Shown in pieces: positions 29,729 through 39,109 of a stretch of DNA of 64,000 bases (the stretch's first letter is position 1; every line of letters begins with the position of its first letter). The notes below the pieces were generated by a model. That model was given only the letters and a program-made list of their open reading frames with translations, had not been told where the DNA came from and made no database searches. Position numbers and translations under genes: made by a program. The DNA is from Gammaproteobacteria bacterium (GTDB lineage Bacteria; Pseudomonadota; Gammaproteobacteria; Pseudomonadales; Halieaceae): the NCBI GenBank assembly GCA_030427485.1, contig JAUICG010000027.1, positions 1 through 64,000 on the forward strand, given 5' to 3'.

Positions 29729-31441
29729 CTAGTCCTTATAACCCGTAATCGCCTTGGCCGCCTGGTAGGCAAACGTCATCGCCGGCCCCAGCGTGGAGCC
29801 CGGCCCCGGATAACAGGGCAGGGTCGGCGCACTGCAGTTGCCGATCGCGTACAGCCCCTTGATCACGCTGCCGTCCTCACGCAACACTTGCGCATCGGCA
29901 TTGATCACCATGCCGCCCTGGGTACCGAAGTCGCCCGGGTCGACCTTCATCGCGTAATACGGCGGCTTGTCAATGGGACCCAGGCAGGGGTTGGGCGTCA
30001 CGCGCGGGTCGCCGTAGTAGCGGTCGTAGGCCGACTCACCGCGATGGCAGTCCGGGTCACTGCCAGTGCGCGCGTACTCGTTCATTTTCTTCACCGTATC
30101 CTGCAGGCCGGCCACGTCGACATTGATCTTGCGCGCCAGTTCTGCAACGGTGTCCGCCCTGGCGAAGAATCCTTCCTCTTCATAGCGTTTCGGCACTGCC
30201 CAGTCCGGCAGGAACTTGCTGTTGTACAGCGGCCCGACGAAATAGGTGGCGCGAAAGTTGGCGTCGAATATCTGCCAGGTCGGATTGAGCGGGTTCTCCT
30301 CGGAGTGTTTGGCAAACGTCTCCTGCTGGAACGCCATGTAATTCTGCGATTCGTTGCTGAAACGCTGTCCCGCCGGGTTCACCACAATCGAGCCAGGATA
30401 GGATTTTTCCATAATGCTGAGGCGGGGAATCTCCTCGCCCGGCACAGAAATCGTGTTGCACCACCAGGCCTCGTTCATGCGGTGCATTTTGGCACCGAGG
30501 CGAATCCCCTCGCGAATCGCGTCCCCTGTATTGTCCCGCGTGCCCGCGCTCCAGCGATGGTCGGTGGGTTGCGGCAGGTACTGCTCTCGCATTTCCTGGT
30601 TGTGCTCGAAACCGCCGGCCGCCAATACCACCGCCTTGCGCGCCTGGATACGCAGCGGTTTGCCCTCGCGAATCACCTCCACGCCGACCACCTTGCCGTT
30701 CACCTCGACCAGCTGTGTCATCGCGGTGTTCAGCCACAGCGGGATATCGCGGTCCTGCATGGAGGCGCGCAGGCGCGCGACCCCGGCACAGCCGGTAGCG
30801 AGCCGCCGGTGGTACCTGTCCTTGAGGCGCCAGGGAATATCCAGCAGGTAATCCACCACCAGTTTCAGCGCGGTTTTCCACCAGCCCGGTTGCTGGCCCA
30901 CCAGCAGGGCCGCTTCCACCTGGGTGAAGCCGATCACGCCGGCAAGGTGCATCATCGGGTGAGTGCGACGCAGGTGCCGCCATTCCTCGCCCAGTTCATC
31001 TGCATTGAAGGTCTCCGGCTCCATCGAGCGATGGCCCTGCATGGCGCCCTCGAGATTGGTGTAGTAGTCCGGGTAATGCTCCAGCGTGACATAACGCATA
31101 CGCGTGCGCTGGTGCATGAAATCCACCATTTTCGGGCCGTTCTCCAGATAGGTATCCAGTTGGTAGTCGGGCACCTCCTCCTCGCTGATGAGTTGCCGCA
31201 GGTAGGTCCTCGCACTCTCTATCGAGTCTTCGGCGCCCGCCGCTTTGGCATAGCGGTTACAGGGTATCCACACACCGCCGCCGGAGATCGCACTGGTGCC
31301 GCCGTAGAGGTTGGATTTCTCGATGACCACGACATCCTTCATGCCCATCTCGTAGCTGCACAACGCAGCAGTCATCCCGCCGTTACCGGAGCCGACCACC
31401 ACCACATCGAAACTGTAATCCCACTTCTGCCTTGCTGCCAT
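29729..31441 (-). CDS. FAD-dependent 3-ketosteroid delta1-dehydrogenase-like protein
   Basis: A 570-residue flavoprotein of the fumarate-reductase/KstD group. The N-terminal dinucleotide motif is VVVVGSGNGGMTAAL (about residues 13-27), then EKSNLYGGTSAISGGGVWIP; the C-terminal signature is CYPGPGSTLGPAMTFAYQAA, with an FGTQGG segment before it. KstD enzymes introduce a C1-C2 double bond into 3-ketosteroids. A relative acting on another ketone is possible because no other steroid genes are adjacent. It appears to be a single-gene unit with the large inverted repeat just downstream. Confidence 0.85.
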   Translation of the reverse strand: MAARQKWDYSFDVVVVGSGNGGMTAALCSYEMGMKDVVVIEKSNLYGGTSAISGGGVWIPCNRYAKAAGAEDSIESARTYLRQLISEEEVPDYQLDTYLENGPKMVDFMHQRTRMRYVTLEHYPDYYTNLEGAMQGHRSMEPETFNADELGEEWRHLRRTHPMMHLAGVIGFTQVEAALLVGQQPGWWKTALKLVVDYLLDIPWRLKDRYHRRLATGCAGVARLRASMQDRDIPLWLNTAMTQLVEVNGKVVGVEVIREGKPLRIQARKAVVLAAGGFEHNQEMREQYLPQPTDHRWSAGTRDNTGDAIREGIRLGAKMHRMNEAWWCNTISVPGEEIPRLSIMEKSYPGSIVVNPAGQRFSNESQNYMAFQQETFAKHSEENPLNPTWQIFDANFRATYFVGPLYNSKFLPDWAVPKRYEEEGFFARADTVAELARKINVDVAGLQDTVKKMNEYARTGSDPDCHRGESAYDRYYGDPRVTPNPCLGPIDKPPYYAMKVDPGDFGTQGGMVINADAQVLREDGSVIKGLYAIGNCSAPTLPCYPGPGSTLGPAMTFAYQAAKAITGYKD

Positions 31442-31664
31442 CGCGCCAACTCCCTGAGAACAGGCACCATGTTAGCGCAATCGCTGCGCAATGCCGCCCC
31501 GCGATGGCCTCAAGAGGGCCGCAGGTTTAAGAATTTGGTCGCAATGAACGGATGCATATCCCCTGACCCGGCAAAATTTTCCTTGTCAGCCCCGCGGAAC
31601 GATTAATACACTGTGTGTCAGGCCGCATTCGCAGGCACCACCCATCAACGACAAGGAACCCGGC

Positions 31665-32147
31665 ATGCAACGTTTTCAGCGCAATACACTTCTGGCGATC
31701 ACTGTTCTTTCAAGCCTGGCGCTCTCGCCCCTGGCGACTTCACACTACGACGACAAGGAACCGGCCCAGTCCTATCGCCAGTCCTGGTTTGCGCTGATGG
31801 CCGCGAACTTCGGACCCATGGTCGCCATGGTCAAGGGCGAGATTCCCTGGGAGGAAAACCAGATGGCGGCCTATGCCGACCAACTGGCGGCGCTGGTGAC
31901 ACTGGACGTGATGCGCGGCTTCGCCGACGGCACCGACAAGGGCACGACGCGTTCCAAGCCGGAAATCTGGGAGAACAAGGCGGATTTCACAGCGAAGATG
32001 GATGACCTGACGAAGGCCGTGAACGCCCTGCAGCCGGTCGCCAACCAGGGCACGGATCGCAAGGCGATCGCCGAGGGCGTGGGCGCGGTCGGGAGTGCCT
32101 GTAAAGCCTGTCACGATGAGTACAAATCGAAGGACTATCTGTATTAA
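31665..32147 (+). CDS. Cytochrome c', periplasmic
   Basis: A 160-residue protein with a signal peptide (residues 1-26, LLAITVLSSLALSPLATS) and a single C-terminal haem-binding motif CKACH followed by DEYK, as in class II cytochromes c'. The remainder is a helical bundle pattern. These periplasmic proteins bind NO and may protect against it or act in electron transfer. The gene stands alone, with two stem-loop repeats just downstream. Confidence 0.92.
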   Translation: MQRFQRNTLLAITVLSSLALSPLATSHYDDKEPAQSYRQSWFALMAANFGPMVAMVKGEIPWEENQMAAYADQLAALVTLDVMRGFADGTDKGTTRSKPEIWENKADFTAKMDDLTKAVNALQPVANQGTDRKAIAEGVGAVGSACKACHDEYKSKDYLY

Positions 32148-32174
32148 GTAATCGACAGACATCCGCACGAAGCC

Positions 32175-32244
32175 GTTGCTGTCCCGGTCAGCCCTGTTCG
32201 CTCAAAAAGCGCATTCGCTCTTCAGGGCTGCCCGCGACAGCAAC
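32175..32244. repeat. Intergenic stem-loop repeat A
   Basis: Inverted arms of 22 bases (32175-32196 and 32223-32244) with two mismatches and a 26-base loop. The loop read on the minus strand contains GCGAATG then TTTTTGAGC, also found in the neighbouring repeat. It lies between the convergent 3' ends of the cytochrome c' and GFA genes. Confidence 0.8.
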
Positions 32245-32310
32245 TCCGACGGCGCAAGCCCGGGCATCGCATTCCAAATCACGCTGCTTCCAGGAGACAC
32301 TGCGATGCGA

Positions 32311-32388
32311 GGCGAGTGGCGGTGGGCATGCCCTGCGGCGAATGGCCTTTTCTTTTGAGCAAGCAGGGCATGCCCACCGCCACTCGCC
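32311..32388. repeat. Intergenic stem-loop repeat B (25-bp perfect arms)
   Basis: Perfect 25-base inverted arms (32311-32335 and 32364-32388) enclose a 28-base loop containing GCGAATGGCCTTTTC and TTTTGAGCAA, the reverse-oriented relative of repeat A's loop. Very stable; may stop transcription from both sides or be a REP-like dispersed element. Confidence 0.85.
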
Positions 32389-32436
32389 GGAAACAAAGCA
32401 CAGACCCCGCCCGGACACCACCCCCACAGATAACCC

Positions 32437-32844
32437 TCAAACCGGCGACGAACCAAACCCTTCGCTGAATCGTCGCGTTTCGGCGTCCAGAGTTTCCCAC
32501 GCCGCTTTTGAATCGACATGAATATGCTGCTTCAGTCGAATGCCAGGGTCCGAATCCAGCAACCCAACAGGCACCCAGTACAACTGATTCCCTGCCAGAT
32601 ACTGCGGCAAGATCGATCCGCAATCCGGGCAGAAATGACGTTTGAAACCGCTGTCCGTTTGAAACTCACGCACACCCTCCTCGCCCTGTACCCAGCGAAA
32701 GTCCTCGCTGCCCACCAGTGCGGCGGCGCTGGAAGCACCCCCGAACGCCTTGCGGCATTTGGAGCAATGGCACTTGAAGATCGCTGAACTGAAAGCAGTG
32801 ACGCTGAATTGCACGCCGCCGCAGAGGCAACCACCCGTAATCAT
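32437..32844 (-). CDS. GFA family (CENP-V/Gfa fold) protein
   Basis: A 135-residue zinc-binding protein. The cysteine pattern is clear: GGCLCGGVQF at residues 4-13, then CHCSKCRKAFG, and HFCPDCGSIL in the second half. The family includes a glutathione-dependent formaldehyde-activating enzyme, but most members are uncharacterised. The start at 32844 follows GGGAG and begins the conserved domain at once; the longer frame adds an unrelated basic leader. Confidence 0.88.
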   Translation of the reverse strand: MITGGCLCGGVQFSVTAFSSAIFKCHCSKCRKAFGGASSAAALVGSEDFRWVQGEEGVREFQTDSGFKRHFCPDCGSILPQYLAGNQLYWVPVGLLDSDPGIRLKQHIHVDSKAAWETLDAETRRFSEGFGSSPV

Positions 32845-33002
32845 TCTGTGCTCCCGGTGCCATTCAAATCTTGCTCGAGAGGATAGCACAAACGCCTGAT
32901 ATCTCCGGCGCAGCGAGTACCTGGAAATGAAGTTGCCCGGCAAACCGTTGTGGGCTTAACCTGGACAGAGTCTGTAGAAGCGGGCTGCCCGCGCGCCCCG
33001 AC

Positions 33003-33335
33003 GTGTTCAGTTGGTCACCCAGCGGTAAATATCTGTATTATCCCGTAGCAGACAATGCCGGAAGCCATGAACACATTGTGAAAACCGCAGACGGGGGTGA
33101 GATCATGGATATTACTTCGCTGATCACGGCCCATACCATGACCACACCAGTAGAACCGCTCGAATGGCTGCCGACAGCAGATGTACTGTTCTCGGCACAG
33201 AATATCGGGAGCGGCAATGCTACCGCAGAGGGTTTCGTCTGGCTCAATATCAACACGCTTACCAGCATGAGCTTTACGATAGATGACCCGGGGCGGCCTG
33301 CCACTGGTCAGGCAGCGTATTGGTTGCGTCCCTAG
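33003..33335 (+). pseudogene. Remnant of a beta-propeller (PD40/TolB-like) protein C-terminus
   Basis: A 110-residue reading frame with no plausible ribosome site. The beginning (FSWSPSGKYLYYPVAD) is a typical PD40/TolB propeller blade, and LEWLPTADVLFSAQ looks like a second. The frame is open only back to a stop at 32928, just inside the region upstream of the GFA gene, so the remainder of a propeller protein is missing. Most likely a decayed gene whose front half was lost. Confidence 0.5.
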
Positions 33336-33514
33336 CTTGATTTAAGAGACACCCGGTTTCTGTTTATCCAGCACCTCTTTTTGAGGGAGTATTACCTCCT
33401 TTAGAGTCGATACTATTTCATATTGAGGTACTGGAGCCCCCTCTATGCTTAAAGCTGTGCCAGCCCTTTTTTTTGGAATTGTCATCCCGACATGCTTTCC
33501 GGGCGTTTTGGTCC

Positions 33515-34504
33515 CTACAGATCCACGGAATGCGTCAATATCGGCGTGACTCCAGCAATCACCGCGCCGTCCATCCCGATGTAATAACTGTTAAAGGTAT
33601 CAAGGCTGAAGTTGGCCTTGGCGATCGAGCGATCGGCATCAGCCACAACTCCGAAATAGTTCAACCTCAGCGTCAGGTCCGCGAGGTAGGATGAATTGGG
33701 CTCGGCGGTGGCCACAGTCTTGAAACCGGCGGGGTTGAGTAACGTGACCAGTATCCTGCCGGTGCCATCACCATTGGGGATTACATTGTAGTTTACCTGC
33801 ACATACGGATTGTGATTGGACGGCACCACCACCGGCTCAAGACCGCTCTGGAAAAACGTATCGTCGTTATATTCGATGGTAAAGAACGCGCCGCCGACTG
33901 CATCGATACCAGCGAGGTCATTGGGCGCTATCACAAAACTTTCCTGGGTGGTGAGATAGGCGCCGTACTGTCGTGCAAAATTGATATCCTCGGGCGAGGT
34001 TCCAGCAACGATTTCAACCGGAATTGCGCTGAGGTCTCCTTCGGCGGCAGAGGCGGTATTAATCAATTTCGGTGATGTGACCGATATGCTCGCAGCGCCC
34101 ACCGCCAGAGGTAGCGGTGAATTGTATTGATTGGGCAGGGTCAACGGCGCCACGACCATCCAGCCGCCGTCGTAGGGCACCATGCCCGTCAAGCCCACCA
34201 GGGTACTGGTGCCATTGAAGGTGTAGGTGTTTACCTGTGCACTGTAGTCCGCGAAGGTCTTGAAAACCCATCTCGGCTGAAGATTGAACTGGGTACCGTT
34301 CGCATCCGTTAGGATGATGGTAAGGTCACTCCCCTTCAGATCCGCCTCGCCGCCCGCATTGCGAATGATACCGCCCAGACCAATCGTGATGTGGTCTCCG
34401 GCACGCGCATACCCCGGGGTTGTCGCGGTTTGCACGCAGCCGCCCAGCCAGAACAAGACAATGCAAAGATAAACGACTCTGCTAAAACACATACGAGTGA
34501 CCAT
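33515..34504 (-). CDS. Hypothetical lipoprotein, possibly cohesin-like
   Basis: A 329-residue protein with an N-terminal lipobox (CIVLFWLGGC, Cys at about residue 22), so probably anchored in the outer or inner membrane. The rest is beta-rich with many Thr/Asn/Gly. The C-terminal part (IEYNDDTFFQSGL, then VQVNYNVI, GRILVTLLNPAGF, LADLTLRLNYFG) faintly resembles the alternating strands of cohesin folds, but this is weak. AAAGGATAGAG precedes the ATG. It lies downstream of the M6 protease gene, which ends in a dockerin-like module. Function unknown. Confidence 0.7.
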   Translation of the reverse strand: MVTRMCFSRVVYLCIVLFWLGGCVQTATTPGYARAGDHITIGLGGIIRNAGGEADLKGSDLTIILTDANGTQFNLQPRWVFKTFADYSAQVNTYTFNGTSTLVGLTGMVPYDGGWMVVAPLTLPNQYNSPLPLAVGAASISVTSPKLINTASAAEGDLSAIPVEIVAGTSPEDINFARQYGAYLTTQESFVIAPNDLAGIDAVGGAFFTIEYNDDTFFQSGLEPVVVPSNHNPYVQVNYNVIPNGDGTGRILVTLLNPAGFKTVATAEPNSSYLADLTLRLNYFGVVADADRSIAKANFSLDTFNSYYIGMDGAVIAGVTPILTHSVDL

Positions 34505-34841
34505 GACTCTATCCTTTATTCAGGGTCAACCAGCGACCGCAGCGAGCACATTATTGATTTGACGTAACCTATGATACGGCGTCACTGGACAGGATATAAC
34601 CGTATCTGCCTGTACTGCAATGTTCCTGACATGCACAGGAACGCGAAACGCGAGTCGCTACAGCTGCTCCCACAGCAAACGTCCACTGGATGAACAACTG
34701 TAATGTACAAGCAAAAAACGTACCTTATTTATCAATAGCTCTAAAAAACACACGGATAGAGAGGTTATTATAGGAAGAGCGCCACCTTGCGCTTGCGCCG
34801 GTGTAAAGCTTACTGACACCAAAAGAGCCAAATCCCTGCGC
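34505..34841. other. Intergenic region without recognised gene
   Basis: This 337-base gap separates the M6 protease stop from the lipoprotein start, both minus strand. It has an AT-rich stretch around 34700-34750 that could hold a promoter, and a small perfect inverted repeat, GTTCCTG at 34622-34628 and CAGGAAC at 34636-34642. No U-run follows it, so I do not call a terminator. Confidence 0.5.
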
Positions 34842-37427
34842 TCACTGCTTCAATCGTGACTGCAGCAGTAGCAGATCGCCGATATCGAGGTCACCATCAC
34901 CATCCATGTCCCCAAGGGCCAACTCCAGCGCATTCGGCTGGCTGAGCCCACGGATGAAACGCATCAGCACCAGCTGATCGCCTGTATCAACGACATTGTT
35001 TGGGCTCCCTCGAGGTGCAAGATCACCGATATTGGATGCACCGGGATCGGTACCGAAATCCGCCTCACCGTCGACAAAGCTATCGCCGTCGCTGTCTATA
35101 CCGCCGGGGTAGGTAAGCACTGAGACCAGTCCGCCCACGCCGTCCACCAGGCCGTCACCGTCGCTGTCGACACTGTCAGGGCTGGTGCCAAGCGCGACCT
35201 CTTCATCGTCCATGAGCCCGTCGCCGTCCGAATCCACTGCGCCCGGCGTAAATACCACCCGGTCCAGCCAGGCGGCGTCCGCGCCCGCCACTATTGAAGC
35301 ATTCTTGGCGTAGCTCCAGCGCAGCGCATGCAGTCCCGCGGGAATGGGCACCGAGCGCTGCTGCCAGCCCGACTCCCCGGATATCTGTGGCGCCGCGGGG
35401 TGCTGTACATCGTTCCGATAGAAGCGGAGATAATCGCCACCCGGCTCGGAAGACACCCGCCACCAGAAAGTGAGAGTCCCGGGCCCTGTCAACTCGGTCG
35501 CCAGGGAGGCCTCCTGCGCATCCGCGATGGGGTAATGCGTGGCCTGGTCGACGCCGTCGTGAGCGGCCGCGGACAACTCGCCAAACCAGCTTCCGGGTGA
35601 AAAGGTCAGGCCGTTTTCGCTCCACGCCAACGCAGTGGCATCCAGCGCCTGTGCTATCGGCAACTGCACCACGTCACTGAACAGTTGCAGGTGCATCACA
35701 GGCGTTCCGGGGGGATTGAGCACCTGCAGACGCACACCGGATTCCGACCCGTTCCACCACCGGGCAGCAGGTGTAACGCTGTCGTTGAACAGGGCGAATG
35801 AATCGAACAGGTCCCCGCTGTCGCCCCTGTCCCGGTTTGACTCCAGGTCAAACAAACCGTCCGCCTGCTCAAGCGACAGTTCGTAGTGATTCGCGGCCGT
35901 CATTTGCTGGCGTTTATTGTCCGTTGTTACGGCCTCATCGACGTGCCAGATTGCAATACCTCTATCCGGGCAGTGACTCGCCCAGCGATCAGCATCGCTG
36001 CGATTCTCCAGCAAAAAATACTCTGTGCTACTGCCGGGTTTGCGGATGCGGAAGCCGTAGCCGTCCGCGGTCAGTGATCGCCGTGTCGCGACATCCAGGG
36101 GAAGGTCTGTAATCGACGCCCAACCGGAAAAATCCTTGAGATAGAGATCGATCGGCGCAGGTGTCCTGCCACCGTTCAGGTAGTTCCCGGAGCCCATCAG
36201 GCTGTGTTCCCCGACGCCCTCGGACGCGCCGTCAGACGCATCGGTATCGTAAAAGTCGGGATAATCCAGCACCAGGTGTCCGAGTTCATGACACATCGTG
36301 CCAATCACCGGCGCCGCGTGGGGCACGTTGGTTACCTGGTAGGCGTAAATATGGCGCGGGTCCTCCGGGGTACCGACCTCGATATAGGAAGCCAGGCGCC
36401 AGGCATGGGGCCACAAGCCCTGCGACCAGACCCCTGACATATTCCCGGCAAACATCAGGCTGGTGGCCTGCACGCGATCAAAGGCGTCAACCGACAGCGC
36501 GGAAAAGTCGAAACTGCTGTTTTGCAAGCTTGCGATGGCGTCCGCAACCAGCATGCGGCCCGTTGTACCCATGAAATAATGTGCGGTGTTGGCGGGATAA
36601 TCAGAATAATTATAGTAGTTCCTGGGATGAGGTAGCGTGACAATCGCTGTCACGCGATGCGTGAAGTCGAACGCTCCTGCGGACTGGTCCAAAAAGTAAT
36701 CGCGGATTGAGCCGGTGTTGCCGTCGTCCGAATAGCCGATCTCGTTACTGTAACGCTCCATCTTTGCCTGCGTGGTGGGGAAATGGGTGGGATCGATGGC
36801 CGCGGTAGCGGGGTCATCCGGAAACTGCACAAGAACTAACAGGCCGGTTTTAGTCCCGCTGACAGCCAGGGAGTTGTCAGGTGCCTCTGGCTCCGCAAAC
36901 GATGCCGGCATCTCGGCGCTGAAATCTGCCGGCCCTGGCATGGCACTCACGCGCTGGCGCTGGTGTATCACGGCATTTTTTCGCTGCTCCCAACGCGCCG
37001 CGCGGTCCGGTGCGTAGCGCCTGACGTTCGCTCTGTGAATCTCCGAAACCAGCTGGCGCGACTCCTTCAGATGCCTGGCCAGGCCCACAGGCGGCCGCAG
37101 GTGTGCCCTTACCCCCGATGGCAGCAACGCCTTGCCATGGCCCGGCTGCGCATAGTAGTACGCCCTGTCGGCCTCGCTGAACAGTACGGTGTAGCCCTCC
37201 TCGGTCTCGGTGCGCGCATAAAACTCATCGCCGTACATCTTCAAAGACAGTACGACACCGTCCGGTTGCACCCACTGCGATGACAAACCTTCCGGGGGAT
37301 AGGGCGCGGCCAGCGCGGTGCCGGTCAGGAAAACGCACAGCGCGAGACACAGGGACCGCGGCACACTGGAATCGGGGCCGCGCACCCGCGATGGCCGGGA
37401 CAAACTGTGCAAGCCGTACGCTTTCAT
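34842..37427 (-). CDS. Secreted M6-type metalloprotease with TSP3 repeats and dockerin-like C-terminus
   Basis: An 861-residue exported protein with a signal peptide at about residues 24-41. The zinc site is HELGH at 380-384 (MCHELGHLVLDYPDFYD), typical of immune-inhibitor A-type M6 metalloproteases. The C-terminal quarter has calcium-binding DSDGDG repeats, then a dockerin-like pair ending GDMDGDGDLDIGDLLLLQSRL. The ATG at 37427 follows GGCGGGAAA. It probably degrades extracellular or surface protein. The dockerin-like tail suggests docking to a partner, perhaps the lipoprotein downstream; speculative. Confidence 0.9.
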   Translation of the reverse strand: MKAYGLHSLSRPSRVRGPDSSVPRSLCLALCVFLTGTALAAPYPPEGLSSQWVQPDGVVLSLKMYGDEFYARTETEEGYTVLFSEADRAYYYAQPGHGKALLPSGVRAHLRPPVGLARHLKESRQLVSEIHRANVRRYAPDRAARWEQRKNAVIHQRQRVSAMPGPADFSAEMPASFAEPEAPDNSLAVSGTKTGLLVLVQFPDDPATAAIDPTHFPTTQAKMERYSNEIGYSDDGNTGSIRDYFLDQSAGAFDFTHRVTAIVTLPHPRNYYNYSDYPANTAHYFMGTTGRMLVADAIASLQNSSFDFSALSVDAFDRVQATSLMFAGNMSGVWSQGLWPHAWRLASYIEVGTPEDPRHIYAYQVTNVPHAAPVIGTMCHELGHLVLDYPDFYDTDASDGASEGVGEHSLMGSGNYLNGGRTPAPIDLYLKDFSGWASITDLPLDVATRRSLTADGYGFRIRKPGSSTEYFLLENRSDADRWASHCPDRGIAIWHVDEAVTTDNKRQQMTAANHYELSLEQADGLFDLESNRDRGDSGDLFDSFALFNDSVTPAARWWNGSESGVRLQVLNPPGTPVMHLQLFSDVVQLPIAQALDATALAWSENGLTFSPGSWFGELSAAAHDGVDQATHYPIADAQEASLATELTGPGTLTFWWRVSSEPGGDYLRFYRNDVQHPAAPQISGESGWQQRSVPIPAGLHALRWSYAKNASIVAGADAAWLDRVVFTPGAVDSDGDGLMDDEEVALGTSPDSVDSDGDGLVDGVGGLVSVLTYPGGIDSDGDSFVDGEADFGTDPGASNIGDLAPRGSPNNVVDTGDQLVLMRFIRGLSQPNALELALGDMDGDGDLDIGDLLLLQSRLKQ

Positions 37428-37677
37428 GGATTTCCCGCCAGGGCCCTCTTTTTCGACAAGCGTCCGCGCGGCTCTACCCGCAACCGCGCGGTGATGGTAT
37501 TTATCGGGATATTTAGGACACGGCGGGTGAAAATTGCCAGCAAAAAAGGCCAATTGTGCGAATTAGGGTCAGGAAAAGCCCGCCTTTGCCGCTGGCCGTG
37601 TGGCTGCCGACAACCGGTAATACGGCGCGGGATGGTTTTTGCGGGTAGATCGCCGCCCGCGCAAAGACGACGCGTGC

Positions 37678-38349
37678 CTAGAAGACGAAGGAGGGTTTGG
37701 GCGCCTGCTCCAGGCCCCACCACAGTGCCAGTGCAATCAGCAACAGGACGCACACCGCGCGCCACCAGGCCACCGCGCGTTCCGTGCCCTCGCGTCCTTC
37801 GGCTGAGCCACGCAGCATGGCTTGCAGCAGTTTTTCCTTCAGCCGCAACTGGTGGTAGAGCACCGCAATGATATGCAGGCAGACCAGCGCCAACAGGATG
37901 TTGAACGCAACATCGTGGAGCACGCCCATGGTGTCGCGAAACCCGGTGTCCGCCCAGTAGTACAACGGGCCGGTAAACAACACATCATCGCTATTGAACA
38001 AGCCGCTAACAGCCTGCAGCAATAACAGCGACAACAGTAGAACCACCGACCAGCCACCCAGCGGGTTGTGGCCCACGGATGTTGCACGCGCACCGCGCAG
38101 GTACGCCAGCAGCGCACCCGGACCAACGATAAAATCGCCGAAACGCGAGTGGCGGCTGCCGACGAACCCCCACACCACACGGCTTAGCACCAGCACCAGG
38201 ACGGTATAGCCGGTCCATTCATGCACTTCGTAGCGCTCTGTCTCCGCACTCCACCAGGCGATCGGCAGACAACACACGATCGACCAGTGAAATACGCGAG
38301 TCGGAATATCCCACAGCGGCTGCGCGGCGGTTGATACGGTCCGGGTCAT
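37678..38349 (-). CDS. Cytochrome b561 family membrane protein
   Basis: A 223-residue protein with about five hydrophobic segments and haem-ligand histidines in TRVFHWSIV, EVHEWTGY, GVLHDVAFNI and CLHIIAVLYH, matching the prokaryotic cytochrome b561/nickel hydrogenase b-type family. It probably transfers electrons between quinol and a periplasmic partner. The start overlaps the NUDIX stop by four bases, so translation is coupled. No cytochrome c partner is adjacent. Confidence 0.88.
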   Translation of the reverse strand: MTRTVSTAAQPLWDIPTRVFHWSIVCCLPIAWWSAETERYEVHEWTGYTVLVLVLSRVVWGFVGSRHSRFGDFIVGPGALLAYLRGARATSVGHNPLGGWSVVLLLSLLLLQAVSGLFNSDDVLFTGPLYYWADTGFRDTMGVLHDVAFNILLALVCLHIIAVLYHQLRLKEKLLQAMLRGSAEGREGTERAVAWWRAVCVLLLIALALWWGLEQAPKPSFVF

Positions 38350-39074
38350 GGTGTGGGCTCCATAAGCGGCGGAAAACGGGGATCGACATCGCGATAGTCG
38401 TACCGCCAGCCATCGTCTTCCAGCACCGCGCGGTGCCGCGGCCCCGGCAGCGCGGCATTGCCTTCGTCGTAGCCCGCATCCCCGCGAAACATCACGAGTA
38501 CCCTGTCGCCATCGGCAGCGAAAACCGGAAACACCTCCGGTACCGGGGAATCCCTTTCCGCCGCGATCATCTGTGCCAGGTCGTCATAAAGGGACAGCCG
38601 CTGCAACGTAATATACGTGGGCGGCAACATGTTCAGGCGACCCGCTTCATGCTCCCGAACCGCCTCCCGCACGCCCAGCCACTGGTGGTCGTGGATCTCG
38701 CTGCCGTCGATCGCCACTTCAATGTCCTCCAGCAGCGGCGCCGCGTAAATCCAGGTGGAAAACCGCCTGGGCTCTCCGATGGGCGTTGTCCAGTGGCTGA
38801 GCAATACCATATCCTCCAGCCGCGGCGACAAACCGGATTCTTCGCGCGCCTCCCGCGCGGCGGCAATTCGCGACGCCGCGACGAGATCGCCCTCGCCCGC
38901 CTCTATGTCCTGCGGATCGAGTGAGCCGCCTGGAAACACCCAGGCGCCACCGGCGAATATAAGCGCCTTGTTGCGCTTCAACATCAGCGTCTGCAGACCC
39001 CGCGGCGTATCGCGTAACAAGACCACGGTACTGGCAGGTCTGACTTCGGGCATTTCAGGCATGTGTTGTCCCAT
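38346..39074 (-). CDS. NUDIX hydrolase
   Basis: A 242-residue cytoplasmic hydrolase. The Nudix box is GGSLDPQDIEAG followed after an insertion by REAREESGL, so its first half is longer than usual. An ATG four codons downstream (39062) is also possible. The family cleaves nucleoside diphosphates linked to another moiety; the coenzyme A or ADP-ribose type is not distinguishable. It is the fifth gene of a minus-strand run from dgkA. Confidence 0.85.
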   Translation of the reverse strand: MGQHMPEMPEVRPASTVVLLRDTPRGLQTLMLKRNKALIFAGGAWVFPGGSLDPQDIEAGEGDLVAASRIAAAREAREESGLSPRLEDMVLLSHWTTPIGEPRRFSTWIYAAPLLEDIEVAIDGSEIHDHQWLGVREAVREHEAGRLNMLPPTYITLQRLSLYDDLAQMIAAERDSPVPEVFPVFAADGDRVLVMFRGDAGYDEGNAALPGPRHRAVLEDDGWRYDYRDVDPRFPPLMEPTP

Positions 39075-39109
39075 CGCGACTTCAATCGCGTATTAGTAGT
39101 GGGTATCCG

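Noticed and set aside
29567..31606. Very long plus-strand frame (about 680 codons) opposite the KstD-like gene
   Set aside because: It is rich in His/Arg/Gln with no domain signature and lies wholly opposite a gene with clear FAD motifs; a GC-rich antisense shadow.
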